Below, piece after piece: positions 25,943 through 35,896 of a stretch of DNA of 64,000 nt. Source of the stretch: Balneolaceae bacterium (lineage in GTDB: Bacteria > Bacteroidota > Rhodothermia > Balneolales > Balneolaceae); contig JAXHMK010000016.1 of assembly GCA_034521495.1 (NCBI GenBank), positions 62,001 through 126,000 on the forward strand, given 5' to 3'. The position numbers and the translations under genes are program-made. Within the stretch, counting starts at the first letter, position 1. Each line of letters opens with the position of its first letter. A model generated the notes under the pieces. It made no database searches, had not been told where the DNA came from, and was given only the letters and a program-made list of their open reading frames with translations.

Positions 25943-28753
25943 TTATTCTTCACCAGTCACTTCAAACTCATAAATGCCCGACATAATATCGAGTTCAATA
26001 AATCGGTCTCCTTCTCTTCCACCCGAAATTTGAGCATCATTTTCCACGATTTCTCCATCGATCCAAACCGTATCTCCACCTTCCGAAACCTGAACTTCGC
26101 TCCAATCCAATTTCGGAATACTAACTTTACCGGTTGTATTTGCAGGAATCGTAATCTCCAGAGTCAGGTTATTTTCTGATTTTTCCCATCTTGATGAAAT
26201 GGTTCCCCGTACCGTTTCAACAGAAGCTTCAGCCCAGTCCATATCATCAGGAATGTACGGTTTGATGTGAATTTCTTTGTATCCAGTTGAGGTCCCATCA
26301 TTCATTGGAGATCGAATACCTGCCAGGTACTTGTACAGATACTCATTCACTGTACCAAACATCTGATGGTTATGCGAACTTTCTGCATCCCAGCTTTCCC
26401 AAAGAGTAGTCGCACCGTTCTCAATCCAGTACCCCCAGCTCGGAAATGTTGTTTTCGTTACTGCTTCGTGAATAACATCTTCGCGCCCCTCTTCAGCCAG
26501 GAAGTTGATCAGATGCTTCGTCCCCAAAATTCCGGTTCCGAGATGACCGTCACTCGTCACTTGAATATCATGAATTAAATGATCCAATACGGCCTGGCGA
26601 CGATCTTCAGGAACCATATCTCCACTCAGCGCAAACAACAGATATCCCTGATCAGGTTTTTCGGTTCCATAGAGATTCAGCTCAGGTAAAAAGAATTTTT
26701 CATTGAACGCATTTTTGATCGTATCGGCCAAGGCCAGGTATTCTGCACGCTCCTCATCTTTTCCCAAAACCCCGGCAATCTTCGCAAATGTTAAAGAATT
26801 CAGATACCAATAATAGGTGTTCGTAAGTGGATTGATTGGCCCTGTTCTCTCATGAACCGGAGCTTCCCATTCACCCAAAGAATCCCAATATCCACCAAAT
26901 TCATTAATGATGAACTCTTCATCAGGATTTTCGTCATTTTCTGAAGCAAGATTTTCGAGATAGGCCATGTAATCCTTCATACTTTCGTAATGCTCTTCCA
27001 AAAGATCGGCATCCTCATAATATTGATACATCCACCAGGGCAGCAAAATGTACGCACTTCCCCAGGCAATTCCCCCGCCTACTCCGCCCAACATTAGAGG
27101 AGATGTGTTCGGAATCCGGCCATTCTCATACTGAGAATCCTTCATATCGTTCAGCCATTTGGCATAGAGTGCATGCATGTCAAAATCGTGGATAGACGTT
27201 TCGGCAATCACCTGTCCGTCGCCATTGTAACCGCCTTTCTCCCGGTGCGGACAATCTTCTGGATATCCGTGTAGATTTCCACGCTGAGACCACACCGCTG
27301 CTTCACAAATTTGATTCAACAGTGTGTTTGATGAGCTAAATGAGCTGGTTCGTTTCAAATCGGAATGAACCACCCGACCTTCAATATTGAGTGATTCAAT
27401 TGCTTCCGGATGATCCACCTGAACCTCAATGTATCGAAATCCGGAGTAGAAAAATCGGGGTTCATAGGTTTCAATTCCTTCGCCCTTTAAAGTATAGGTT
27501 GTCCAAACATTTGCATGATATTGATGTTTCGTACTGAGGCTGTCGCCCTCCTTAAGCGGCTTGGGAAAGAGTTCATTATTGAGCGTTTCCGCCCCGCGAA
27601 TTTTGATCTCGGTTCCACGTTCACCCTCAACCTGTAATCGCCACCAGCCGGGGATGTTTTGTTCCAGATCATACAGATAGGTTCCTGATCCAGGATTGGC
27701 TTGTGTGACCGGTTCAATCGTCTCAATCACCCGAATCGGCGGCATCACTTGTGAATCCATAATTACATCCGGATCATCAACTACTTCTACTGACTGCCAG
27801 GCGGAATCATCAAACCCAACCGTATTCCATCCAGCCTGCTCCAGCCGGGCATCATAATCTTCACCGCCGTAGACATTGTTGTAGATAATGGGACTGGCAT
27901 CTGTTTTCCAATCACCGTTACTGCCAATGATCTCATTTGAACCATCTTCGTACTGAATATGAAGCTGAACAATTCCCATCGGTGTTCCGAATTGATTGTT
28001 CATGCCGTACCAGGTCCATCGTCCCTCTTCCGCCTTCAACCGAAACGCTCCGTTTCCAAGCCAGAGTCCCCAGGCATTTTCACCCTCATTTAGCTGACCG
28101 GTTACATCATAGGTTTCATATAGAATTCGTTTCCTGAAATCGGTCATAGCAGGATCCAAAACATGATCCCCAACTTTCTCTCCATTCAGATAGAATTCGT
28201 AATATCCGGCACCAGTTACAAAAGCCGTAGCCGATTCAATCTCTTTATCAATAGAAAATTCATTTCTAAAAAGTGGTGATGAGACCGTACTGTCCGGGGT
28301 GGTAATCCATTGCGCCTGCCAGTCATCCTCATTTAACAATCCCATTTGAAAATGCTGGACTTCACTCCATGAGGCAGGCTCTCCGTTTTGATCCCAGATC
28401 CGCACTTTCCAGTAGTATTTCTCTGTGCTTTCAAGTTCATCTCCCTCATATCGAATATTGACACTGTTTGAGCTGTTTATTTTGCCGGAATCCCAAAGAT
28501 CACCCTGCTCATTTTTAAGGTTTTCTTCGCTGCCTGATACAATAATTCTATATGCAGATTGAGCTGCTCCTCTTGCCTCATCATCATAAATCCAGGAAAA
28601 CCGGGGATTCTCCTTATCGATGCCAATGGGATTGGTGAGATGTTCAACTTCCAAGCTGCGTACATTTGAGGAATTTCCAGAACCCGAACAGTTAGATAAA
28701 ATGAGTCCGAATAAAAGAGTTACAATTGGTACTACAACAGATAATCTATTCAT
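25943..28753 (-). CDS. GH78-family alpha-L-rhamnosidase, lipoprotein
   Basis: 936 residues. A lipoprotein signal ends at LILSNC, so it is anchored in a membrane, likely facing outward or into the periplasm. N-terminal sandwiches (EHLTNPIGIDKENPRFSW, WDSGKINSSNSVNIRYEG) precede the GH78 D domain (GAGYYEFYLNGEKVGDHVLD). The catalytic barrel has DCPHREKGGYNGDG near residue 500 and GATTLWESWD. The middle motif differs from the DCPQRDERLGWTGD of the 11221 enzyme, so it belongs to another GH78 branch and may act on a different linkage or tolerate substitution. Only 31 bp separates its 3' end from the end of the HTCS gene. It is likely transcribed with the fucosidase gene behind it or from its own promoter. 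Confidence 0.92.
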   Translation of the reverse strand: MNRLSVVVPIVTLLFGLILSNCSGSGNSSNVRSLEVEHLTNPIGIDKENPRFSWIYDDEARGAAQSAYRIIVSGSEENLKNEQGDLWDSGKINSSNSVNIRYEGDELESTEKYYWKVRIWDQNGEPASWSEVQHFQMGLLNEDDWQAQWITTPDSTVSSPLFRNEFSIDKEIESATAFVTGAGYYEFYLNGEKVGDHVLDPAMTDFRKRILYETYDVTGQLNEGENAWGLWLGNGAFRLKAEEGRWTWYGMNNQFGTPMGIVQLHIQYEDGSNEIIGSNGDWKTDASPIIYNNVYGGEDYDARLEQAGWNTVGFDDSAWQSVEVVDDPDVIMDSQVMPPIRVIETIEPVTQANPGSGTYLYDLEQNIPGWWRLQVEGERGTEIKIRGAETLNNELFPKPLKEGDSLSTKHQYHANVWTTYTLKGEGIETYEPRFFYSGFRYIEVQVDHPEAIESLNIEGRVVHSDLKRTSSFSSSNTLLNQICEAAVWSQRGNLHGYPEDCPHREKGGYNGDGQVIAETSIHDFDMHALYAKWLNDMKDSQYENGRIPNTSPLMLGGVGGGIAWGSAYILLPWWMYQYYEDADLLEEHYESMKDYMAYLENLASENDENPDEEFIINEFGGYWDSLGEWEAPVHERTGPINPLTNTYYWYLNSLTFAKIAGVLGKDEERAEYLALADTIKNAFNEKFFLPELNLYGTEKPDQGYLLFALSGDMVPEDRRQAVLDHLIHDIQVTSDGHLGTGILGTKHLINFLAEEGREDVIHEAVTKTTFPSWGYWIENGATTLWESWDAESSHNHQMFGTVNEYLYKYLAGIRSPMNDGTSTGYKEIHIKPYIPDDMDWAEASVETVRGTISSRWEKSENNLTLEITIPANTTGKVSIPKLDWSEVQVSEGGDTVWIDGEIVENDAQISGGREGDRFIELDIMSGIYEFEVTGEE

Positions 28754-28946
28754 TGATTAAAAATGAAGTTTGATGAACCGCAATGGATGCAGAACACTGC
28801 CAATCTAAGTGTATGGAAAGTTCTCTGCCTCACTCAGCGGTCACTGAAGTTTTAATAAATTGAGATTTGAGTGAATCGCCTCTCCCACTACCTTTTAAAG
28901 AGAGACTCCAAAATCTTTTCTACTGTTTTTAGCAATCGATCAATGA

Positions 28947-30365
28947 TTAGCTAATCTCACTTCCGGTCACTTTAAACACCCAGGCCGTATTCAAACTGTC
29001 ATTATTTCGGACTTCTTCCGGAATTTGAACGGTGAGTCCGTTTTCCTCATCAAACTCCCAGTTCAATGGCTCATCATATCCAAGCAGCGTAACTTCTGAG
29101 TTCTCTTCGGGTTGCAGGTAGCTGAATTGTACTGTTTCTCCCGGAGCTTCCAATGTGATTCCGTAGTACACCGGTTTTCCTTTTTTCTTCGTATATCGGA
29201 TCGATTCACCTTCCCTGAAATGATTTTGAAGTCGCACAGTTTCGTAGATCGCTTCACTGTTGATATCCATCCAATCTCCCATATCGGCCAGTCTTTCAAC
29301 ACTTGCTGCCGGGATTAAACCTTCGGCAGTCGGACCAACATTCAACAGGTAATTCCCACCTTTTGCGGCGATATCCACCAGATTGTGTATCAACGTTTCG
29401 GTTGATTTCCAGTTGTCGTCATGCTCTTTGTATCCCCATGTATCATTCATCGTCATACAGGCTTCCCAGTCGTAATCACTGGTACTTTCCAGGATCTCCT
29501 GTTCAGGTGTGCCAAAATCCCCGACAAACTCGCCTCCCTCTTCATTCATCCCCTGCATTCCTTTCCTACCTACATCCACGCGGTTGTTAATAATCATATC
29601 GGGATCCATCTGCCGAAGCATTACATACATATCCACGGCGTGCTCGTGGGTCCATTCCGGAATCCACTCACCGTCGAACCACATCACTGCAGGATCGTAC
29701 TCTTCGACCAACTCCCTGACCTGCGGTTTGAGATAGTCCTCCACATATCGATCAAAATTTGGATTCATTTTTTCACTGGTATTATAATCGGGATAGTGTG
29801 GTGCCTGTGCATCAGGGTGATGCCAGTCCATGATGGAGTGATAGAAACCGAGTTTTATATCATGTTTATCGGCCGCTTCTTTCAATTCCGCAAGAAGATC
29901 CTTTCCAATTTCTGCAAATTCAACCGAGTTGTAGTCTCCTACTTCAGAGTCCCATAGTGCAAATCCATCGTGATGCTTAGAGGTAATGATAATATATTTC
30001 ATTCCTGCATCTTTGGCTATTTGAACCCATTCCTCAGCATCATACTCTGTGGGATTGAATTGCCGGGCATATTGTTCATATTCCTCTACCGGAATTTCAG
30101 CCCGCTCCATGATCCATTCACCAATACTTTCAAGTCTTTCTCCATTATAAACACCGGCAGGAACGGCATAAGGTCCCCAATGAATAAACAGACCAAATTT
30201 GGCTTCGCGCCACCACTCCATCCTTTTGTCAAAGTCTTCTTCCGATTCGTTTAGGATCTCTTCTCTGGTGAGTGTTGTTTCACCATCTGAAGTTTTGGAT
30301 TGCTGACAGGCGGTAAAACCTGTTATTAAGAGCGTTGTGATCAGGAGAACTGTTAACTGTTTCAT
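28947..30365 (-). CDS. GH29 alpha-L-fucosidase, lipoprotein
   Basis: 472 residues with a lipoprotein signal (LITGFTAC). The family markers are FGLFIHWGPYAVPAGVY, the substrate-binding HHDGFALWDS, the nucleophile Asp in VMWFDGEW (near residue 232), WEACMTMNDTWGY and NYLLNVGPTAEG. It hydrolyses terminal alpha-L-fucose with retention. It lies between a GH78 rhamnosidase and an Nramp-fold transporter, all on the minus strand next to the HTCS. Together they look like a locus for a fucose- and rhamnose-containing glycan such as an algal or bacterial exopolysaccharide. No SusC/SusD pair is present in the window, so uptake of the released sugars is unexplained. Confidence 0.94.
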   Translation of the reverse strand: MKQLTVLLITTLLITGFTACQQSKTSDGETTLTREEILNESEEDFDKRMEWWREAKFGLFIHWGPYAVPAGVYNGERLESIGEWIMERAEIPVEEYEQYARQFNPTEYDAEEWVQIAKDAGMKYIIITSKHHDGFALWDSEVGDYNSVEFAEIGKDLLAELKEAADKHDIKLGFYHSIMDWHHPDAQAPHYPDYNTSEKMNPNFDRYVEDYLKPQVRELVEEYDPAVMWFDGEWIPEWTHEHAVDMYVMLRQMDPDMIINNRVDVGRKGMQGMNEEGGEFVGDFGTPEQEILESTSDYDWEACMTMNDTWGYKEHDDNWKSTETLIHNLVDIAAKGGNYLLNVGPTAEGLIPAASVERLADMGDWMDINSEAIYETVRLQNHFREGESIRYTKKKGKPVYYGITLEAPGETVQFSYLQPEENSEVTLLGYDEPLNWEFDEENGLTVQIPEEVRNNDSLNTAWVFKVTGSEIS

Positions 30366-30425
30366 CGGTTTAGAGGTATTTTGGTTTTAGTGAACTGTTG
30401 TCGTTTATATTGATACAAATCGAAC

Positions 30426-30454
30426 CCGTCAGACCGCTCAAAGCGATTAGACGG
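30426..30454. terminator. Imperfect hairpin between the transporter and the fucosidase gene
   Basis: CCGTC and GACGG close a stem whose inner arms (AGACCGCT, AGCGATTA) pair partly. No T run follows on the minus strand. The AATCGCT core recalls the stems at 5194-5212, so it may be a worn repeat rather than a terminator. Confidence 0.3.
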
Positions 30455-30474
30455 TGAATTTATAAGATGAACCA

Positions 30475-31845
30475 TCAAAAAAATCGAATGATACTGTAAA
30501 TCGCAGCGAGTAATATTGCAATCACACTAACCCAGAAAGCAATATCGTAAAATGTCCCCGGTTCCAGTTCCGGTTTCAACTGTCTATACCTGAAATGTAT
30601 AGCAGCAAAAACAACAATCAAAAGTAAAACGGATGTAAAAAATCCACCAATAATTACCATTAATACAGGAAGCTGAACAAACAGAAACATCAATGCCCAC
30701 AGTAGTGGAAATACCCAGGCGAATATAGCAATTGCTTTCCGTCGCTGTTCAATATCGTGAAAATCCAAAAAACCGAGCTTACCGAATGCATCTGAAAAAA
30801 TACGGGTCCAGCTTGCCAATGCGCTAAAAAGTGTTGAAAACAGAACAACAATAGCACAGATCAAAAATATATTTCTGGCACCCGGACCCAGCGTCTCTGT
30901 GTACATTCCAGATAACGTTTCAATCATTTGGTAACCCTCCGGAATTCGGTCCTGCACATGCAATACTGAAGCTCCGAGAATATAGAATGCGGCCGTAACC
31001 AATGTATATACCACCATTGATAATACGGCATCCCAGTACATCACTTTGGTCCAGCCTTTTGCCCTGTTTACCCATTCCGGAGTGTTTTCCGCCGGACCTG
31101 TATAAGCCGCATATCCCTTTTCAATACACCAGTAGTGATAATACATGATTTCATCACCGCCGACCCCGGTAAGACCAAAAGCCGCAATGGCAACACCAAC
31201 AGTTGCAGTAGGCAGATTGAACTCCAGGCCGTAGGCGATATCCTGCCAGCTGTAAGCAAATTCAGTAAATTGTAGAAAATAGACAGAGAGAAAAGTGAGA
31301 ACTGTAAAAAAGGCGATCATCACCAGGGAGAATCGCTCCACAAAAGAGTAATATCCGCGAAAAACCAAAAGTGAGGCTAATATTGCTGTAATGAATGTCC
31401 AGAGTGTGACATTCACTGAGGGAAAGAAAATATTCATGGTGATAGCTACTCCGCCAACAATCCCCCCAACCTGCAAAAGTTTAAATAGCTGGATAAAAAG
31501 CCAGGTCCAGATGGTCCAGTTGATCTCTCTGAAATTCCAGCCGGGCAATCGGTTAAAGGCGCTCATCACGGTTTCCCCGTTGCTGATGGCGTGTTTCCCA
31601 AACTCAAGCTGCAGTGTAACTTTTATCAGGCAACTCAAAATAATCACCCAGAAAGTTACAAATCCCGCCCTTGCACCCAGTGTAGTTGTTGCTATCAATT
31701 CTCCCGAGCCTACAATTGCGGCTGACATCACAAAACCCGGGCCCAAATGCTTCAAGGTTTCCAGGAATGTTTCTGGTGGATCTTTTATATCGTCCTGTGT
31801 CAGTACGTAAGGATCTTTGGGGCGATCTTTAGTTATATCTTCCAT
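30475..31845 (-). CDS. Nramp-fold transporter lacking canonical metal-binding motifs
   Basis: 456 residues with about 11-12 membrane helices. The overall pattern is Nramp/MntH-like (LGPGFVMSAAIVGSGELIAT near residue 35, then a long series of helices). In true divalent-metal Nramps the first helix carries DPGN and the sixth carries MPH. Here the corresponding places read GSGE and GVGGDE. The gene is co-oriented with and next to GH29 and GH78 genes. This favours a carbohydrate or organic-acid role over manganese/iron uptake, but the substrate is unknown. Automatic annotation would probably call it a divalent metal transporter; that label should be treated with care. Confidence 0.75.
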   Translation of the reverse strand: MEDITKDRPKDPYVLTQDDIKDPPETFLETLKHLGPGFVMSAAIVGSGELIATTTLGARAGFVTFWVIILSCLIKVTLQLEFGKHAISNGETVMSAFNRLPGWNFREINWTIWTWLFIQLFKLLQVGGIVGGVAITMNIFFPSVNVTLWTFITAILASLLVFRGYYSFVERFSLVMIAFFTVLTFLSVYFLQFTEFAYSWQDIAYGLEFNLPTATVGVAIAAFGLTGVGGDEIMYYHYWCIEKGYAAYTGPAENTPEWVNRAKGWTKVMYWDAVLSMVVYTLVTAAFYILGASVLHVQDRIPEGYQMIETLSGMYTETLGPGARNIFLICAIVVLFSTLFSALASWTRIFSDAFGKLGFLDFHDIEQRRKAIAIFAWVFPLLWALMFLFVQLPVLMVIIGGFFTSVLLLIVVFAAIHFRYRQLKPELEPGTFYDIAFWVSVIAILLAAIYSIIRFF

Positions 31846-32488
31846 ATTTGCGAAAAATTAACAGGTAGAATCTGCGGGAAATGCTTGAGCTCCATGTCAT
31901 TTGGCAGTCCCCTATTGATCACAAATAGTAGCTTTTTTTATTCGACAAGACAAATTCATTCAGGATTCAGGTTGCAATTCTGCATTCGGAAAGATTTTAA
32001 ATGCGAAATCTTTCATCTTAAACCAAATATTTCACTCTACTCAGAGATACGATCTATTATAATAATCGCTGATCGACCTGCATGGTACTCCGACAAGCTG
32101 ACGGTAGATAAGACCCGTACCACAGTCCCGCAGTCTACAAAGGCCGGTTTTCTTTTGATTTCAAGACTAACGAGATAATCGTTTTGGAGCACAATTTTTC
32201 GAAGATCACTTGAGCCTGCACCTCGAGGCTTTAACGGAGTGGTGGCTACTTATTTAACCCCTTCCGGGTGGGATTGGCAAGAGGTAATCAACAACTTCTC
32301 CCCTTAAGACCTCCCAACTTCAATAACGTCATTCTGAACTCGATTCAGATTCACCTACGCACCAACGACTCTGCACCGTTGGTACCGATCCCGGAAGGCC
32401 GACGGAAGAAGATCCCGTATCAACTCCTGTATGAAAGTTGGAACGGATTGATAAACTACAAGAGATCAATATTGGTTTCTATTTGAAA
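31846..32488. other. 643-bp gap without a recognisable gene
   Basis: No credible coding sequence or RNA gene is seen on either strand. The only recognisable piece is at 32327-32353, a half copy of the inner arm of the 14463-14589 inverted-repeat element (CGTCATTCTGAACTCGATTC). The gap separates the glycan-degradation locus from the exopolysaccharide cluster, and may hold decayed sequence. Confidence 0.5.
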
Positions 32489-33028
32489 TTATTCTGCCAG
32501 ACGGTCAACGACGATGATGGTCGTCGCGGTGGCACTAACTACAGTAGAAAATACCCTTAGATAATCAAGGAAGTTGGGACGTCGTTTCATCTCTACACTC
32601 AAAATATCATCATTCTCCAAAACATATGTTCTTAGCTCTGCCGGATAAGGCTCATTATATCGGTAAATAAAATTTTCTACAGTTTCAGACTCTTGGGTAC
32701 CATTGTAGGAAGAGATGTTGATTTCTACACGGAGTTTATTCCAGTCAAGGTTTTGATCTCTGGAACCTCCCCTGCTTGTTGTAGCACCGCGAGCATATGA
32801 AATCAGTTCATGAACAGTAGTCCCACGTGGTACAATGTATCGTCCGGGCGCACTAACATCTCCCCAAACGTTCAGGGTATCCGCAAGCTGACCGGGTTCA
32901 GCTATGCGTACAAATCCCTCTGCCAGGCGAAACATAGAGGCATTGAGGCTTTGGGCGGTTACGGTGCCAATGTTCAGGGTTATGATAAACAGAATTGTGG
33001 AGACAAACAGGGACAGAAGTTTTTTCAT
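32489..33028 (-). CDS. Small SLBB-domain periplasmic protein with C-terminal membrane helix
   Basis: 179 residues. A signal peptide (KKLLSLFVSTILFIITL..., ending TVTAQ) precedes one SLBB (beta-grasp) unit: LNVWGDVSAPGRYIVPRGTTVHELISYARG, read here in two pieces, with NDDILSVEMKRRPNF near the end. A hydrophobic C-terminal helix follows (VFSTVVSATATTIIVVDRLAE), like the end of the large SLBB protein at 39055. SLBB domains line the outer-membrane channel of Wza-type capsule exporters. This one is too short for a channel and may be an accessory or adaptor. It is the last gene of the exopolysaccharide cluster, behind the tyrosine kinase. Confidence 0.82.
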   Translation of the reverse strand: MKKLLSLFVSTILFIITLNIGTVTAQSLNASMFRLAEGFVRIAEPGQLADTLNVWGDVSAPGRYIVPRGTTVHELISYARGATTSRGGSRDQNLDWNKLRVEINISSYNGTQESETVENFIYRYNEPYPAELRTYVLENDDILSVEMKRRPNFLDYLRVFSTVVSATATTIIVVDRLAE

Positions 33029-33131
33029 TTGAGAGATAGTAGGTTTAAGGTCTAAATTTAAGTTTCAGGTTTCACGTGTCAAGCTCAAGTTTCAAATCTC
33101 ACATCTCACATCTCACGTCTCATACCTAAAC

Positions 33132-35543
33132 CTAAGCTTCTTTATAATCCTCATAAGCCTGGTAACTGTCGTAGGTATATTCGTTGTAATAGTAGTAATC
33201 ACGACTGTCTTTGTATCTGTAAGCAGTTAAAACGGTACCGAGTACATCGGCCCGGATTTGCTGAAGATTTTCTACTGTATGATTGAGCTCGTTGACCTGT
33301 GTTTCCCCAAATTGAGATACAAGAAGAATCCCATCTGCGGCATGTTGTATGAGAGGTGCTGCGTCGGTAATCACTCCATATGGCGGAGAATCAATGATGA
33401 TATGCTCATACTCTTGTTTCAGCTCCTTAAGAAACTCAACCATTTTCTTGCTGTGTAAAACCGCAGATGGATTGGGAATTTTTTGCCCGGATGTTATAAT
33501 ATCAACTCCCGGTGCAGCTGTGGGGCGAATGGCTTCCTTTCTTGTCGCTTTATCATAAAAAAGTTCAGCAATTCCAGGCTCCCGTTCTTCACCGATCAAT
33601 CTGTTCAGATTTGGGCGCCGAAGGTCGGCATCCACAAGAAGTACCTTCTTACCAGATTCCGCAAACGCTACTGCAAGGTTCACCGAAATTGTTGACTTTC
33701 CTTCTGCTTTTCTCGAACTGGTTACAAGGATCGTTTGATAGTTTTTGTCGGGATCCGCAAATACAATATTATTGTGCAACCGTCTATAGGCTTCAGAAAT
33801 AGGGGAAATGCTATCAATCAGTGTCGTCCAGGATGTTGAAACAGAACGTCCTTCAATATTCACCCGTTCTTTACCTTCAAAACGTTTCGAAAGATATTCA
33901 TGGAAATCAGGAATCACAGCAAGGAGAGGATATCCCATCGATCTAATTTTGTCCGTTCCGTCAATAGTTCGATTAAATGTTTCATGAGTTAATATCGAAC
34001 CTATACTAATAACACCGCCAATCATAAATCCCACAAGAATAAATAGAGTTGTGTTTGGATAAGTAGGTTGTCCGGGTAAACTTGCCTCATCAATAACCTG
34101 CCCGTTACCGGATTGTGTTTGTTCCCAAAGCTGAGTTTCCTGGTACTTTGTTGAGATCTCGGTAAAGAGTTGTTCATTGATTTGAACTTCACGGCGTAAT
34201 CGGGCCAGGTCCAGCATATTTTCCGGAAGATTCTCGAAGAACTGGTTTTCTTCCTGTAATCGTTGATTTATAACCTCTTCCTGTGCAATGAGTTGAGACT
34301 CCTGGATCCTCAGTTCAATCAGGTTTCTTCTAAGTTCCACAATACGATCCGTAACTCCGCCATCCTCATTTTCGAGAAAGCCGATGTAAACATCTGAGTC
34401 ATCTGCATTCAGCACACTGCTGGTGATCTCACGGATCTCATTTCGTACCCTTTCAATATCTTCATTGAGTTGTACAAGCTGCGGTTCACTTTCGGGATTA
34501 TTTCTCAGTGTTGGGTTTCTTTGTAAAATCAAAGAACGTTCGGTTCGAAGTTCAGCCAGTCTTAATTGTGCATTTTCAAGCTGACTACTCACATTTTCAG
34601 CAAACTGTTCAGCCAGCCCCGGCCTGATCTCATTGAGCTGTTTTTCATATGAATCAATGGAGGAGTTTACAGCAACCAGTTCTACCTGTACCTCTTGCCG
34701 TTGTGATTCGAGTTCAGCAACCCGATCAATGGCCGCCTGGGTCTGGCCGTCAACCTGCACCAAATTTGTATTTCTCATGTAGTCCCGAAGATCTTCTTCA
34801 GCCCGGGCAAGTCTATCTTGAATTCGTGCCCGTTCATCCTCCAGAAAATCGATAGCCGAATTAGCCCTGCTTCTTTTTTGGCGGGCAGAAACCTCCATAT
34901 AGGTTTCCATAATCAGATCCACTATGGTCTTTGCCTCCAACGGAGATGGACTTTGATAGGAGATAGTAATGACATCCGTCTCCTGTGAAATCTGGTTTAC
35001 TGACATATTATTCATAATACGAGAGGACAGCATCGACTCCGTTATTTTAGAACGTTGGTCAGGGTATTCCAGGTAAAGAGAAGGGAACATCTCACCATTG
35101 GGCAGCTCTTCCTGCTCGTAAATCTTTTGGGCAATCTCCTGTGCCAGTGTTCTTGACTGAAGTATTTGGATCTCATTTGCGATCCGGCTTCCCGCACCAA
35201 CTCCAAACGAAGAGGACATCATACTATTCAAATCGGTGCCGCCGGCCCATGTATATCGGTTTCTCTCCTCGGCAATCATCATCGTTCCGGAGCTTTGATA
35301 AACCGGTTGAATGGTTTTCGCAATAATTCCTGCAATTAAAGCTGCTCCAACTACAATACCGGCCACCCACCATTTATACCGCATGATGGTTGCAAAGAGT
35401 TGCTGCAGATCCAGCTCCTCCATTTCGGTCTCACTTGAGGCAAAATTCTCCCCTGAATAATATTCACCGCGATAGGATTTATTTCCGTTGGGTGAGCCGT
35501 TTGTTTTTCTGCTGAATGGTTCTTGCTTATTACCTTTGTTCAT
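33132..35543 (-). CDS. Wzc-like chain-length determinant with tyrosine autokinase
   Basis: 803 residues. The cytoplasmic N-terminus precedes a first membrane helix (about 55-75, WWVAGIVVGAALIAGIIA). A Wzz domain and long coiled coils follow (about 190-460). A second helix (about 505-525) leads to a cytoplasmic BY-kinase domain, with Walker A SSRKAEGKSTISVNLA, Walker A' VLLVDADLRRP and Walker B HIIIDSPP. The C-terminus is rich in tyrosines (RDYYYYNEYTYDSYQAYEDY), the usual autophosphorylation cluster. With the SLBB proteins it forms the envelope-spanning polysaccharide export machine and sets chain length. A tract of degenerate TCTCAC/AAGTTTCA repeats lies just past the stop (33040-33130). Confidence 0.95.
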   Translation of the reverse strand: MNKGNKQEPFSRKTNGSPNGNKSYRGEYYSGENFASSETEMEELDLQQLFATIMRYKWWVAGIVVGAALIAGIIAKTIQPVYQSSGTMMIAEERNRYTWAGGTDLNSMMSSSFGVGAGSRIANEIQILQSRTLAQEIAQKIYEQEELPNGEMFPSLYLEYPDQRSKITESMLSSRIMNNMSVNQISQETDVITISYQSPSPLEAKTIVDLIMETYMEVSARQKRSRANSAIDFLEDERARIQDRLARAEEDLRDYMRNTNLVQVDGQTQAAIDRVAELESQRQEVQVELVAVNSSIDSYEKQLNEIRPGLAEQFAENVSSQLENAQLRLAELRTERSLILQRNPTLRNNPESEPQLVQLNEDIERVRNEIREITSSVLNADDSDVYIGFLENEDGGVTDRIVELRRNLIELRIQESQLIAQEEVINQRLQEENQFFENLPENMLDLARLRREVQINEQLFTEISTKYQETQLWEQTQSGNGQVIDEASLPGQPTYPNTTLFILVGFMIGGVISIGSILTHETFNRTIDGTDKIRSMGYPLLAVIPDFHEYLSKRFEGKERVNIEGRSVSTSWTTLIDSISPISEAYRRLHNNIVFADPDKNYQTILVTSSRKAEGKSTISVNLAVAFAESGKKVLLVDADLRRPNLNRLIGEEREPGIAELFYDKATRKEAIRPTAAPGVDIITSGQKIPNPSAVLHSKKMVEFLKELKQEYEHIIIDSPPYGVITDAAPLIQHAADGILLVSQFGETQVNELNHTVENLQQIRADVLGTVLTAYRYKDSRDYYYYNEYTYDSYQAYEDYKEA

Positions 35544-35896
35544 TTATTGATGCTGCTGTTGAGAAATTGACTTTCTTTGATTTTGATAATCCTTACAATC
35601 CTTAGCCCTCTCTGAATTATTAAAATCATTTAATATCCAAAACATATCAATTAAAAAAATAACATAAAGATTCAAAAAAAGATAATACGAAAAATGGATC
35701 TATTATCAGGTTCACACTCGTCACTACCACATCCTGTGTTTGACTCAGAATCTCCGAACGGGTATGGAAATCCTTTCCATTGTTGCAAAGCCAAAATCCA
35801 CAACAGTTTGGAGATCGCACATCAAATACGGGATAACTGATGAATGAGTTTTTTAGGTGAAGATAAATGCAGGATGATAATTGAAAAGACAAACAA
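35544..35896. other. 353-bp AT-rich gap, nothing recognised
   Basis: Lies between the tyrosine-kinase gene and the ABC exporter. One 86-codon frame exists on the minus strand but has a Cys/Phe-rich, non-protein-like composition. No hairpin terminator or repeat from the other families was found. It may carry the promoter of the kinase gene. Confidence 0.4.

Noticed and set aside
31846-32488. Possible decayed transposase or RNA gene in the 643-bp gap
   Set aside because: No inverted ends, no DDE or HUH-type motif and no cloverleaf could be supported.
32610-32635. AACATATGTT resembling the core of the rhamnose operator
   Set aside because: Only the inner ten bases match and it lies inside the small SLBB gene.
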